Positions 25,305 to 34,765 of a stretch of 64,000 nt of DNA are shown one piece after another. Positions within the stretch are counted from its first letter, which is position 1. Each line of letters opens with the position of its first letter. The stretch is from contig CM060915.1 in NCBI GenBank assembly GCA_030737875.1, positions 363,627,863-363,691,862 on the forward strand. The letters are read 5' to 3'. The DNA comes from Allium sativum (lineage: Eukaryota > Streptophyta > Magnoliopsida > Asparagales > Amaryllidaceae). The notes under the pieces are model-generated. The model did not search any database. It worked only from the letters and a program-made list of their open reading frames with translations, and was not told where the DNA came from. Both the position numbers and the translations under genes were made by a program.

Positions 25305-26374
25305 TGGCAAAAAATGTCGTAAACACCAAAGATTCCTATTACTAGGAATAGTTTATTTGGTCGCAAGACTAAGTAAGAGAGAGCGGTAAATGACACGAGA
25401 ATTTATAGTGGTTCGGCTGCGGATTAGGCCTACGTCCACTTTGGAAGGATGTTGAACTTTTATTAATCACTCAAGAATTACAAGGTAGAGCCATGCTCAT
25501 TACATTCACTTTTATAATTGCCATGTGTTAGGTATTTGGGAAAACGAATATTTAATTCTTCTTCTTCCTTAAATAAGAGATGCCATTAATGGGGTCTAGG
25601 AAGCTCTAGGAAGGTCTCAAGTGAAGAAAATCCAACCCCTTTGAAGTGTGAGGCCATGGGTTATTTATAGGAGTGGGGATAAGTAGGATTAGGTCGGAGT
25701 AGGTGAGAATGGGGGACCACATGTAGAAAATTTGAACCCACCACTCGCACTAGCAGAAATTTCAAACCCGTGGCTAGGTTCGAAATTTCGCACCCGCTGG
25801 GTTCGAAATTTCGAACCCGGGGTTAGGTTTGAAATTTCGCACCCATTGAGTTCGAAATTTCGAACCCGGAGTTGGGTGCGAAATTTCGCACCTACTAGGT
25901 GCGAAATTTCGCACCTGCTAGGTGCGAAATTTCGCACCTGCGGGGTGCGAAGTTCGCTTTTCGAGGTGCGTGTGGACCGCAGGTTCGAGCGCTTCGAGAC
26001 TCCTGATTCCTTTAGGATTTGAGGCCTCGGCTCGGGAATGGTTCAGACTGCGAGGCCTTTGTTTGGCAATGATTGGAGGATCGGCAAGGTTCATGGAAGT
26101 TGTTGGATGAATCCTGACTATGAGTCGATCTGGTGATTCTGGGTACGGCTTGCCTTCGATTCGGAGCACGACTCTCCTACGGCTCGGATGCGGACGGATA
26201 CTAATGGAGGTTGCATTCGATATATGTGACATCCTGCTAGTGGCCAACCACGAATCTTCTGGTACTGAACCCCGGATGATATTGGCGACGCCTCTGGGCT
26301 GTAATATCACACGATATGTTGAGTTGAGCGTGTCTTGTGTACTTTTAGGAACCAGACCAAAAGGCCGGTTAACA
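25305..26374 (-). mobile_element. Solo LTR G (copia-type, 1.07 kb) inside F 3' LTR
   Basis: The 5' LTR of F lacks this block. On the minus strand it starts TGTTAACCGGCC and ends ..TTTTTTGCCA. Near its 3' end the minus strand carries a 'cctacgt..aaccactataaattct'-type string typical of copia R/U5. The LTR of N also starts TGTTAACC and has the same R/U5 string (62,723-62,765), so G and N look related. The flanks 'taactattga' and 'taactactaa' suggest a target duplication, but a clean 5-bp TSD could not be fixed, so the exact ends are uncertain. Confidence 0.65.
25770..25965. repeat. Palindromic minisatellite in solo LTR G
   Basis: Eight or so tandem units of 23-26 bp, each built on a palindrome. 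The cleanest, GGTGCGAAATTTCGCACC, is a perfect 18-bp palindrome repeated three times; the others are variants with GGTTCGAAATTTCGAACC. Every unit could extrude a hairpin, and the array is open on both strands only because of its symmetry. Confidence 0.9.
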
Positions 26375-27501
26375 TTAACTACTAACGTTGGGGTAAACAA
26401 ATTAATTTCTAAATGTTGGGATTGATTATTTTTTATTTAATAATAATCAAAGTGCTAAATCTTGAACTGAGTATCTTAAATGGAAATGTGTAAAGTAATA
26501 GAACCTTATGTGAAGTTAAGTGAAACGGTAAGTGAATTTATATTTAATATAAACTCTTAGTAAAGAAATCTATTGGTCGGAATTTTATAAAATCTGAGTT
26601 GGGCAATTATAAAGTCAAGTTATAAATGGATTAAGGATTTTAAGAGTCGAAACCTGTTTAAAAAGGGAATTTGTAATCTGAAGAAAGTAAAGGGAATTGA
26701 AAAGTTAAAGATGGGGAAACAGAAATGTTTTAAATGGAGAAAGCGTGATTTTGTAATTAAAGAAGAGTTTTTCAAAGAGAATAGATAGAGTAAAACCATA
26801 TAAAAATCGTATGGTAAGTATATAAGTGTTGGGATATTTATTGAGATGAGATTTTGTTGATAAACTTCTTTCTATTTCGAAGATATGAATGTTGTTGAAT
26901 CAAGGTCTGGGAGTTAAATAAAATACCCTAATTTGAACGACTTTAAATGAGGACCGTTGAGGGAGTTAAGTTAATATTTCCGTGAAAGATATTATAAACT
27001 ATAAATCATAGAATTATAAGTTGGATAAACTGGTTTAGAAATAAGAATTGAAAAGCAGTACTCCAAAAGTTTTGAAATGTTTAGAAAATCAATTAACGAC
27101 TGTTTTAAATAAAGAGGCCAAGTGATGTTGTATACTGACCCAATAAATCCATTTTTTTCTATGGATGATTGTTGCTTATTTTGATAGTTAAAACACCGAC
27201 TATCAAATTCTGGCCAAATCGCTTGTTGGTACGGAAAGACCGGGATCGAATTTATATTCGAAAACCATTCCGACCAGCAAATACGTAAATGTTAAAGATG
27301 TTCAGAAGCTGATCGAGATGCAGCAAATAAAGACCGTGGATCTGGATAAACAGAAGGGTTACTTGATAAATTTCTCTGGCTTGCAACTAGAAGGTTTTGA
27401 TGGCAATTCAGTCGTGATTGAAATCTGCGGATTACAAGGACTTGTCGCTACTGATCCATAGGGTAATTCAAGGATGCAGTAGGTGAGTGCCTTTGGTTTG
27501 T

Positions 27502-27514
27502 CCAGTCCCAGGAC
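27502..27514 (+). other. Conserved 13-mer in F 3' LTR
   Basis: CCAGTCCCAGGAC, identical to 18,501 and 1451. Confidence 0.45.
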
Positions 27515-27592
27515 AACCTATATGGACGGATGTCTGACAATGTGTTTCCAAAGGGCTCATGTACGTTGATTTCCTTAAACATATTTCTGTGA

Positions 27593-27615
27593 TGGCGAGA
27601 AGACACCTTCTCTTA
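27593..27615 (+). other. Conserved LTR hairpin (F 3' LTR copy)
   Basis: GGCGAGAAG ACAC CTTCTC, a perfect 6-bp core stem. The 5' LTR copy has A in place of G at one stem position. Confidence 0.5.
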
Positions 27616-28589
27616 ACTTAACAGCCCGAGTATTTTTGTGGAAATCAATTAGTGATTTATGGAGGATTTGACGATGCGATATTCAAAGTGAATGATGGCT
27701 GGGTGTTCCAAAAGATACGTTATAACCTCAAGCTTTACCACCGGGAAATGACAAAAATCGGGCAGGCAGCATGGCTATGTGGGTCGCACCCATTAGGGTG
27801 TATAATCACCTATCTAGAGAAATTCCTTTTGCTTCTTGAATCTATTGATGTTGTCCCTTTTAGGGAAATGGTGGGTAGCTCCTAACCGTTGGTGATATAC
27901 ATTCGATACACTCAGCGAAATGAGTGGTCGGTCATGTGTGGCCGGGTTGCAAGACATTCTTGTTGAAACCAATGTATTCCACTCTAGAGATACACTATTG
28001 GAAGGTGGTCCCATATCTTGTCATAGTTGGAATCCAATCTCCAATTAAGCTCCTGTGGTTTTGATTGTATACTATATATGTGGTGCATGAGATGCAAGCG
28101 TTCCGCTAGATTGTTATTTATTTGTATTTAGACACTATTATAATATCAGACAAGATATGATTTACCAGATTGACCCGTTGTTTGTAATGCTCGGCCCGGT
28201 TTGCAGGTTCAGGTTATCGAATGTTGTGAAGTCTAGAGACGAGCTGGAGGAGTTTAGACGTATAGTATTATTCCGTTGTGTGATGTATATGAGGACAGGT
28301 TATTATAACTGTCCAGATGTGATAATGTACTCTGATGACTGTAAGTTTTATTTAAAGCTCCAAGTAAAGATTTATTTCTATATTATATTTTGTTCCTCTG
28401 CAATGTGAGACTCTCTATTATGTCAGTTCTCCTTCTTCTTCCATTCTAATATTTCTTTATTTCTAATCTCACCCTCTAGTTTCTTTCTATTAACTATCTG
28501 GTGTTTTCTCGATACTTGAATTCTGGCAAGTAATACAGGTTTAAGTATTATTATTGGAATTCTGGCGTCAAATGCCTCTAGTTGTTACA

Positions 28590-28804
28590 GTTTTTTGATT
28601 TATGTGTGGAAACTAAGACTTCACTCAAGCCATTGCTTGTCAGTCTTAGTAAACCCCACGGGTAATGATATACCCTAATTTTTCAACGCCTTCACACTAC
28701 CTAGGTAGTCATCCCTACAAATTGGCAGAGGTAGATCTCGAATCTGAGACCTATAACTCATCCCAATTCGCCCACCTCTAACCAACCGAGCTAGGAGTGT
28801 CGGG
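28590..28804 (-). mobile_element. SINE E, body and tRNA-like head (right of element F)
   Basis: About 215 bp, minus strand. The 5' tRNA-like head is on the right: box A TAGCTCGGTTGG (28,783-28,794) and box B GATTCGAGATC (28,734-28,744), the internal RNA polymerase III promoter of tRNA-derived SINEs. The body runs left to a T-run ('gttttttgattt'), the complement of the A-rich tail. It ends at 28,804, directly against the right copy of the 18-bp duplication. Element F inserted in its tail. It encodes no protein and depends on LINE machinery. Confidence 0.8.
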
Positions 28805-29626
28805 TCTGAAATTTTGAAATATAGATCTTCTCAAGATGAAGATATAGTTTACAATTCTAGGGAAGATGAAAATGTTGTTCATAATAATATAAATGAAAAT
28901 ACTACTAAATTTAAAATATTTTCGAAAATAACGATCAACCTAAAAATATTATTATAGAGAATAATAATGATAAAATAATCCAAACTAATAATGAAATAAG
29001 ATCACCACCAAGAATATTACGAGATCATCCGACTTAGAATATTATTGGTGAAATTAATTCAAGTGTTAGAACTAGAAGTCAACCAAATCTCGTAAGTCAC
29101 GTAGCTTTCTTATATAATATTGAACCCAAGAATCCAAAAGAAGCATTTACTGATGGAAATTGGATTGTAGCAATGCAAGAAGAGTTAAATTAGTTTGAAC
29201 GTAATGAAGTTTGCGAATTAGTTCCCAGACCGAATGATCAAGCTGTTATAGGAACAAAATGGGTTTATAAAAATAAAGCTGACGAGTTAGGAAATATAAC
29301 TATAAATAAAGCTAGACTCATCACATAAGGATAGAACCATAAAGAAGGAATAGAGTGAAGAAACATTTGATCCAATCGCTAACTAGAAGCAATTCGTATT
29401 CTATTAGTTTATGCCAGTCATCATAATTTTAAATTATATCTAATGGATGTAAAAAGTGCCTTCTTAATGATTATATAAAAGAGAAAGTATACGTTGAACA
29501 ACCACTGCTATTCACATGTGAAAAATATCGTGATCATGCTTGTAAATTAAGAAAGGCATTATATGGTTTAAAGCAAGCACTCGTTCTTGGTATGAATGCC
29601 TTAAAAATTATTTGATTGATTCAAGG
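28805..29626 (+). pseudogene. Copia element D: linker and N-terminal reverse transcriptase
   Basis: D resumes here with the right copy of the 18-bp duplication (28,805-28,822). After an acidic, Asn-rich linker comes the start of the copia RT (RVT_2): EPKNPKEAFTDGNWIVAMQEELN, then VIGTKWVYKNKADELGN and KARLIT, then LYLMDVKSAFL with the first catalytic Asp, and LYGLKQA. Several stops (for example in the linker, after MQEELN, and around 29,330) and at least one frameshift destroy the frame. The spacing fits the SIRE lineage. Confidence 0.88.
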
Positions 29627-29873
29627 TATTGTCCAACAAACTGTTTATGGATGACTGAAGAATATGAACTTTTAACTTATGATCATCACGAATTAAATTA
29701 TAATCAAATTGCATTAGGTCGGTTACCAATGTCAGTAATTGGAGATTACACAATTCAAACAATTATGAATTTCGGTCAAATCAAAATGGATAAAGAAAAA
29801 CCCCTTGATTCAAAAACGATTACTGATTACTAATATTTTTTTATATAAAGATAAACAGAAACAAGTCTTCATT
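29627..29873 (+). other. Unidentified in-frame insert within the RT of D
   Basis: Expected RT sequence stops after [11 protein letters not shown] and resumes at FQIGKVEQPLFIK. Between them lie about 245 bp that fit no copia consensus I know. The first 70 or so codons ([16 protein letters not shown] ... DSKTITDY, stop at 29,831) have no interruption, unlike the flanking RT. I do not recognise the protein, and no TSD or terminal repeat is evident. It could be filler DNA captured at a break or part of another gene. Confidence 0.45.
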
Positions 29874-30900
29874 TCAAATTGGGAAAGTTGAACAGCCATT
29901 ATTTATAAAATGAGATAAGAACGACATTTTAATAATTCAGATATATGTTGATAACATTATTTTTGGATCCACTAATGATAAATTATGTTAAGAATTTTCA
30001 AAAATAATGACAAGTGATTTTGAAATGTCACATATGGGTGAATTATCATATTTTATTGGATTACAAATTAAACAATTACCAAATGGTATTTTCATAAATC
30101 AAGAGAAATATTATATAAGTCTAATAAAATGTTTTGGAATGGAAAATACTTAGAAAGCCGACTCTTAGGAGTACAACAACGCATTTAGAAAAGGATAAAA
30201 ATGGTAAAAGCATCGACCAAAAGTTATATCATAGTATGATAGGTTCTCTCCTATATTTAACAACAAGTCGGATATAATGATGAGTGTTTGTTTGTGTGCT
30301 CATTTTCAAGCTAATCCCAAAGAATCACACTTAAGATCAATTAAACATATATTGCGTTATCTAAGAAATACTAAAGATTTTGTATTTTTTTTTTCCGAAG
30401 GATTGTTCCTTTGAATTAGTGTCATACAGCGATGCTGATTTTGGAGGATCATGGACGGATCGAAAAAGTACAAGCGGTACTTGTCATTTCATCGGATAGC
30501 CACTTATATCTTGGTTTAGCAAGAAACAAAATTGTGTTTCACTATTAACGCGTGAAGTTGAATATATATCAGCAGTATTGGCTTGTGCTCAAGTAATTTA
30601 TATGCAATAGACACTTAAAGATTTTAAAATAAATTTAAGTAATTCAATTATTTACTGCAATAATACTAGTGCAATAAACTTATCTAAAAATCCAGCAAAC
30701 CATTCTAGAACTAAGCATATAGATATAAGACATCATTTCTTATGCAATGATATAGAAAAAAAAATAGAATTTGTAAACTCCAAAAATTAAATCGTTGATA
30801 TTTTTACTAAAGCGTTACTTGAAAATTCTTTCATCAAATTAAGAAGAGAACTCGACATAATGTCATATAAAGATTATGAAAATTTATGTTCAAATGTAAA
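29874..30900 (+). pseudogene. Copia element D: C-terminal RT and RNase H, broken
   Basis: YVDNIIFGSTNDKL (29,944) is the RT active-site box; the usual YVDD has become YVDN, so catalysis would be lost even without the stops. MSHMGELSYFIGLQI and IFINQEKYY follow. RNase H begins with SYSDADFGGSWTDRKSTSGT and continues through WFSKKQN, CNNTSAINLSKNP and HSRTKHIDIRHHF to VDIFTKALLENSF. Stops occur near 30,155, 30,497, 30,608 and 30,789. The RNase H wording is close to the SIRE/Maximus type. Confidence 0.9.
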
Positions 30901-30916
30901 ATTTCATGACTACAAC

Positions 30917-30977
30917 GGATCTCGAACCTAAGTTCCTTGATTAAAAGGTAAGTATTGTTACCAACTGAGCTATGCTA
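30917..30977 (-). other. tRNA-Lys-like sequence, probable SINE head or remnant
   Basis: Minus strand carries box A TAGCTCAGTTGG (30,961-30,972), an anticodon-loop-like CTTTTAA and box B GGTTCGAGATCC (30,917-30,928), spaced as in a tRNA. The acceptor and T stems do not pair properly, so it is not a functional tRNA gene. No A-rich tail or flanking duplication is seen. Confidence 0.5.
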
Positions 30978-32000
30978 TAATTCACAATGGACATATTAAA
31001 CATCATAGTATTAATTTTTTTTCTATATAAACTATTTTAAGATAATCAATTAAAAAACTAATAACTATCCTAAATAAACTCTTGGCTGAAATTAAAATTA
31101 CCTCTTGCTTATGCGAATTCTCAGCTGGCTATTTTTAAACTATTCTCTCTTACAAGTACCATATTTCTTTCTAGTTTTTACTACAAACATTCATTTAATT
31201 TCCATACACAAATGCTAAACCACGTCGAACAAGTCATCATCAAACAAATCGACTCCATCAAAAACAACCAAGAAATCAACATCATTTGAATCAATTGAGA
31301 TTTTGGATTCTCCATCTCCAAACAAAGAACCAAAATTAAAATGGAGGGATTATCATACTAGATACACTCCAGAGAAAAAAAACAATTTTCTATTTCACCC
31401 TCTACCAAATATAAAATAGACGAGATTCACCACTATCAGCAATAGCTGGAACTACATGAATTATACTATGAACAGAAAACAACCGCACGACGATTAAGTT
31501 TTCTTGAGCAACTCGCTATTCGGGTTTGCGGAAAGTCCGTCGTCTTAGAGCTACATCACTTCCCATTATCGATAACTCCAGAACGACCATCTACTTCTTG
31601 AAGTCCGTGGAAAGAAACTACCATTACACCTAAGTATAGCCCTGATTCTTGGGATAAAAATTATACTGGAAACGAGGGATCAAAGGACGAATCTCCAAAG
31701 AAGAAATCCACGTCAACGGAGTCTAAATAAATGTTATTTCCTTTGTTGATTTTAGTTTCTTTCCATATAATAACGATTGCATTGTTAAAATCCAAAAAAT
31801 ATATTTGTCTTTTCTATCTCAAGCAATCATGAATGAATAAAGTTTTGTTTTATTTCAAACATAATTAACTATTGCATATGGAAATATATATGTATATATA
31901 AATGTTAAAACTATAACATATGGAAATATATATATATATATAAGAAAACATGTAAGCTGATATATATTTTTTGTCGGATAATATTAGTGCAAGAAGAAAA
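30978..32000. other. Spacer after copia D pol
   Basis: Decayed sequence between RNase H and the downstream open frame. Around 31,210-31,740 a broken plus-strand frame (..EILDSPSPNKEPKLKWRDYHTRYT..) might be the remains of an additional protein, but I cannot name it. 31,880-31,960 is TA-rich. Confidence 0.4.
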
Positions 32001-32009
32001 ATGGGAAAA

Positions 32010-32110
32010 ACCAGTTTTCTAGTAACTAGTCGACTGGTTACTTTTGTACCAGTCGACTAGTACCCATATCAGGGGAAATACCTGCTACCTGAATTGTTTT
32101 ATAAAAACCC
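32010..32110 (+). promoter_or_regulatory. Promoter-like segment with AGTCGACT palindromes
   Basis: Two AGTCGACT-centred palindromes ('actagtcgactggtt' and 'accagtcgactagt', 32,022-32,066) precede a TATA-like 'tttataaaaacccc' at about 32,097. The same 'ccagtcgactgg' signal, followed by a TATA stretch, occurs in the 3' LTR of D at 33,956 and (degenerate) 34,060-34,110. It may be a duplicated piece of U3 driving the downstream frame. Confidence 0.4.
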
Positions 32111-32189
32111 CAATACCTTTTATACTTCACTTTCATAGTTCCAAGCTCCTCAACTAAAAACCCTAGCATTCAAGCAGCAATAAAATTCG

Positions 32190-33345
32190 ATTTTTAATCC
32201 TCAAATCATCAAATCTATAGCTCTTCCATCCAAGAGAACAAAAAGAGGATTTTCTTCAACACAAGAAAAACCTATAGATCCATATATTGCAAAATGTCTC
32301 TACAATGATATTGCTAGAGAAAGGTGGCACAAGATGGAAAAAATTAAGTTCATAGAAGGCATCTTTGTCAAGTTTCCCGACTTTGAATCGTATGGATTGC
32401 AAGGATTAGCTCGAAGAGGGATGCTAGAATAACTAATGGACCATGAGTTAAATAAAATGGAAATCAATGTGGTAATGGTCAAGTTATTTCTAGCAAATCT
32501 AAATTTAGTTCACCTTGTTCCTTGAAAACCAGACAATTGTGCATGGAGTTTAGTGTGCGGCAAACCAATCTTCCTTTCCATAGATTGAATGAGGCACATT
32601 TTGCAGTCTCTGACCGATGGAATTCCATTAAACAACTTGAATTGTTAAATTGGGGTATGTGATGAAGTAAGCCATCATTTCATTGACGATGATTCTGATG
32701 GTTCTAGAATTAAAGGTCTAAGACCTAGTGCTCGAATCTACACTATTCCTTAACTCGCACAATTCTACCACGAACGGGAACGTCTGATTTGGTGTATGCC
32801 GATACCTTTCGACCTTGTATGAAGTCTACGACGATGTTCAAATTAATTGGATGCAAACAATTATGGACCACATTTTACTATTTGCTTTTGGAGCTACAAC
32901 TTACTTCTACTGTGGTGAATATCTCATGCGGTTTTTCTCTCATAAACAAATTACGGAACCAGCATCCAACAAAATTAATGTAAAATTATTAGATGCAAAG
33001 AACTTAAAAGTGATGAAATGACCTACTCTAGTTCGTAGTATAACGAGTTTAGAGGATTGCAAGAATCAAGAAAAGGGCTAATCTTCTTCCTCTGCTCCTC
33101 ATGCAAATCCATAAGATGATCGTCTTACAAATCCATCACAAATAACTCGTGAAGCAGTGGATGTAGTGGCATGAAATCGACTATTGTTAGACGCGCATCT
33201 TAAGAGAATAGAGAAGAATACGAATAAAAAATTCGACAAGATTAAATCCTTTCTCAGCAATATGTGGAGCTATATGGAATGCACTAGCTCTTCTATCACT
33301 CAAGAGCAAGAAACCGGAAAGCGACCAATGTCACCATTCAACTAG
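32190..33345 (+). pseudogene. 'Putative plant transposon protein' (PF20167-like), broken
   Basis: Plus-strand remnant resembling the plant transposon protein domain often found next to plant retroelements; its biochemical role is not established. Recognisable parts are RERWHKMEKIKFIEGIF then FPDFESYGLQGLARRGM (about 32,310-32,430), FLANLNLVHLV, a middle region with SARIYTIP and LIWCMPIPFDLVYEVYDD (32,720-32,835), and IMDHILLFAFGATTYFY (about 32,860). A charged, probably coiled-coil end follows (AHLKRIEKNTNKKFDKIKSF, about 33,195-33,255). Stops and frameshifts occur at about 32,430, 32,525, 32,590 and 33,020. It lies between pol and the 3' LTR of D, the place of the extra ORF of SIRE elements. 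Confidence 0.6.
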
Positions 33346-33595
33346 ACTACATCCGAAAACATGAGTTCAAACACCATTTGATAATGATTATGATGGTTAG
33401 TTATTTTGCTTTTACTCTATGAACACTAAGGAGACTCGTAGTATATAGTCTTGACTGCACTAAATACTCAAATTTGATTCGGTATTTATCATCAAACATT
33501 GTTACTACGCTTTATGAATTCTCTGTTTTATTTGGCTATGTTCTATGATCGATTATTATTACTTATCATGAAAATATTCTTTTTAATTGATGAAA

Positions 33596-33694
33596 AAGGG
33601 GGAGAAAATGGTAAGTATATGCACTAACAAGTTACTACAGGAAGAAATATATTCAGGGGGAGATAAGATTATGTAAGCATATACTCAAGGGGAG
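33596..33694 (+). promoter_or_regulatory. Multiple polypurine tracts of D
   Basis: Three AGGGGGAG-like tracts (33,596, 33,654 and 33,686) ahead of the 3' LTR, followed by 'ttgtcatcaatcaaaaaatgaggacaatgttg', a decayed version of the usual sequence next to a SIRE-type LTR. Repeated polypurine tracts are a feature of that lineage. Confidence 0.65.
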
Positions 33695-33751
33695 AAAATA
33701 ATTTTTCTACAAGATTACAAGAGGTTGTCATCAATCAAAAAATGAGGACAA

Positions 33752-34765
33752 TGTTGATTCACAGGATTTTTGATTCACGAAAATAAAGAAATGAAGATCG
33801 GTTGAAGAGTTAGTATATATATTTATGTGTATATTTAGTTGTGTTAGAATCTTGTCAAAATATATCCTCACATATTATTACACGTAAACACAAATCATAT
33901 ATATATATATATATTAGTGACACAAAACAATCATTAGTAGGCTTATCCCCTGAACCAGTCGACTGGTTCATATTCCACCTGTCGGCTGGTCAGGCATAAA
34001 AAGCCCAGTAACAGCTCTTTTATGAAATTTCAAATATATATACGTTTTATATTTTGACCAGTTGACGGGTGATTTTCCTACCAGTTGACTGACTCCACAA
34101 TTATAGTCATTTTTCTGAAAGTTCAACTTCATTCATGAAGAGTTTTCTATCCATTTCTAAATAGAAATGACTGCTTATTTTCGCAATAATTCTTTGTGAA
34201 ATGTGACAACTCTTCATCTATTATATATAAAACAAAAACCTGATATACAAATCACCGATTCTAATTCTAAATCTTGATCTTTATTTATGAACATTCTTGC
34301 GCTCTAAAAGCTTTCTGAAAATTCAAATTGCTTTTGAATCACTTGATTTATTTTATATTTATTGACTCAACAAGCAACCTACTTCCTTCAAATCTTCACA
34401 AACGCATTCAATATCTGAGTCTAAGATTATAGGAAGGGTGTACTCAAGCTGTTGTCTATTCAGTGTTGTTGAAGAACACATTCAGAGCCAAACTCTTATT
34501 GTATTATTGAATTCCCATTATTGGTGCACAGGTGTGTTGAAGTCCTGCTAGAGTTGCTCAGGTGTGAAATCCATTGTTTGTGCATGGTGTGTTGTAAACC
34601 TATTCCTCCGGGTGAAGTGAGAGTGTTGCTAGCAAAAAGCCAGAAGAAGTCTGGGACTAGATGCAGGACAGTGCTCCGAACCAGTATACAAATTCCTTGT
34701 GTTATTTACTTTACTTTACCACATTTACATATTTCTTTGATATTGATATATTAACTTCATCAAGT
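33752..34765 (+). mobile_element. Copia element D, 3' LTR
   Basis: Starts TGTTGATTCACAGG after the polypurine tracts. It contains the ccagtcgactgg palindromes at 33,956 and related ones to 34,110, a TATA-like 'tatatataaaac' at about 34,222, and an R/U5-like block ('gtctgggactagatgcagg...ccttgtgtta', 34,650-34,703) typical of SIRE-type LTRs. The right end is approximate because the 5' LTR is not in the window. Confidence 0.65.

Larger units (their letters stand above)
20884..28589 (+). mobile_element. Element F, 3' LTR (7.7 kb)
   Basis: TGTAACATCC...GTTGTTACA, collinear with the 5' LTR. It is 1.16 kb longer, mainly because of solo LTR G (25,305-26,374) and a 159-bp tandem duplication (23,787-24,104), partly offset by smaller indels. 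The TSD of F is a poly(T) match: ttttt at 13,183-13,187 versus gtttt at 28,590-28,594, one mismatch. Confidence 0.9.

Noticed and set aside
25305..26374. Mutator-like (MULE) insertion, because the flanks suggest a 9-11-bp duplication
   Set aside because: No terminal inverted repeats beyond TG/CA and a copia-type R/U5 string is present, so a solo LTR fits better; boundaries remain uncertain.
30917..30977. Functional tRNA-Lys gene
   Set aside because: Boxes A and B are present, but acceptor and T stems do not pair and the D/anticodon spacing is off.
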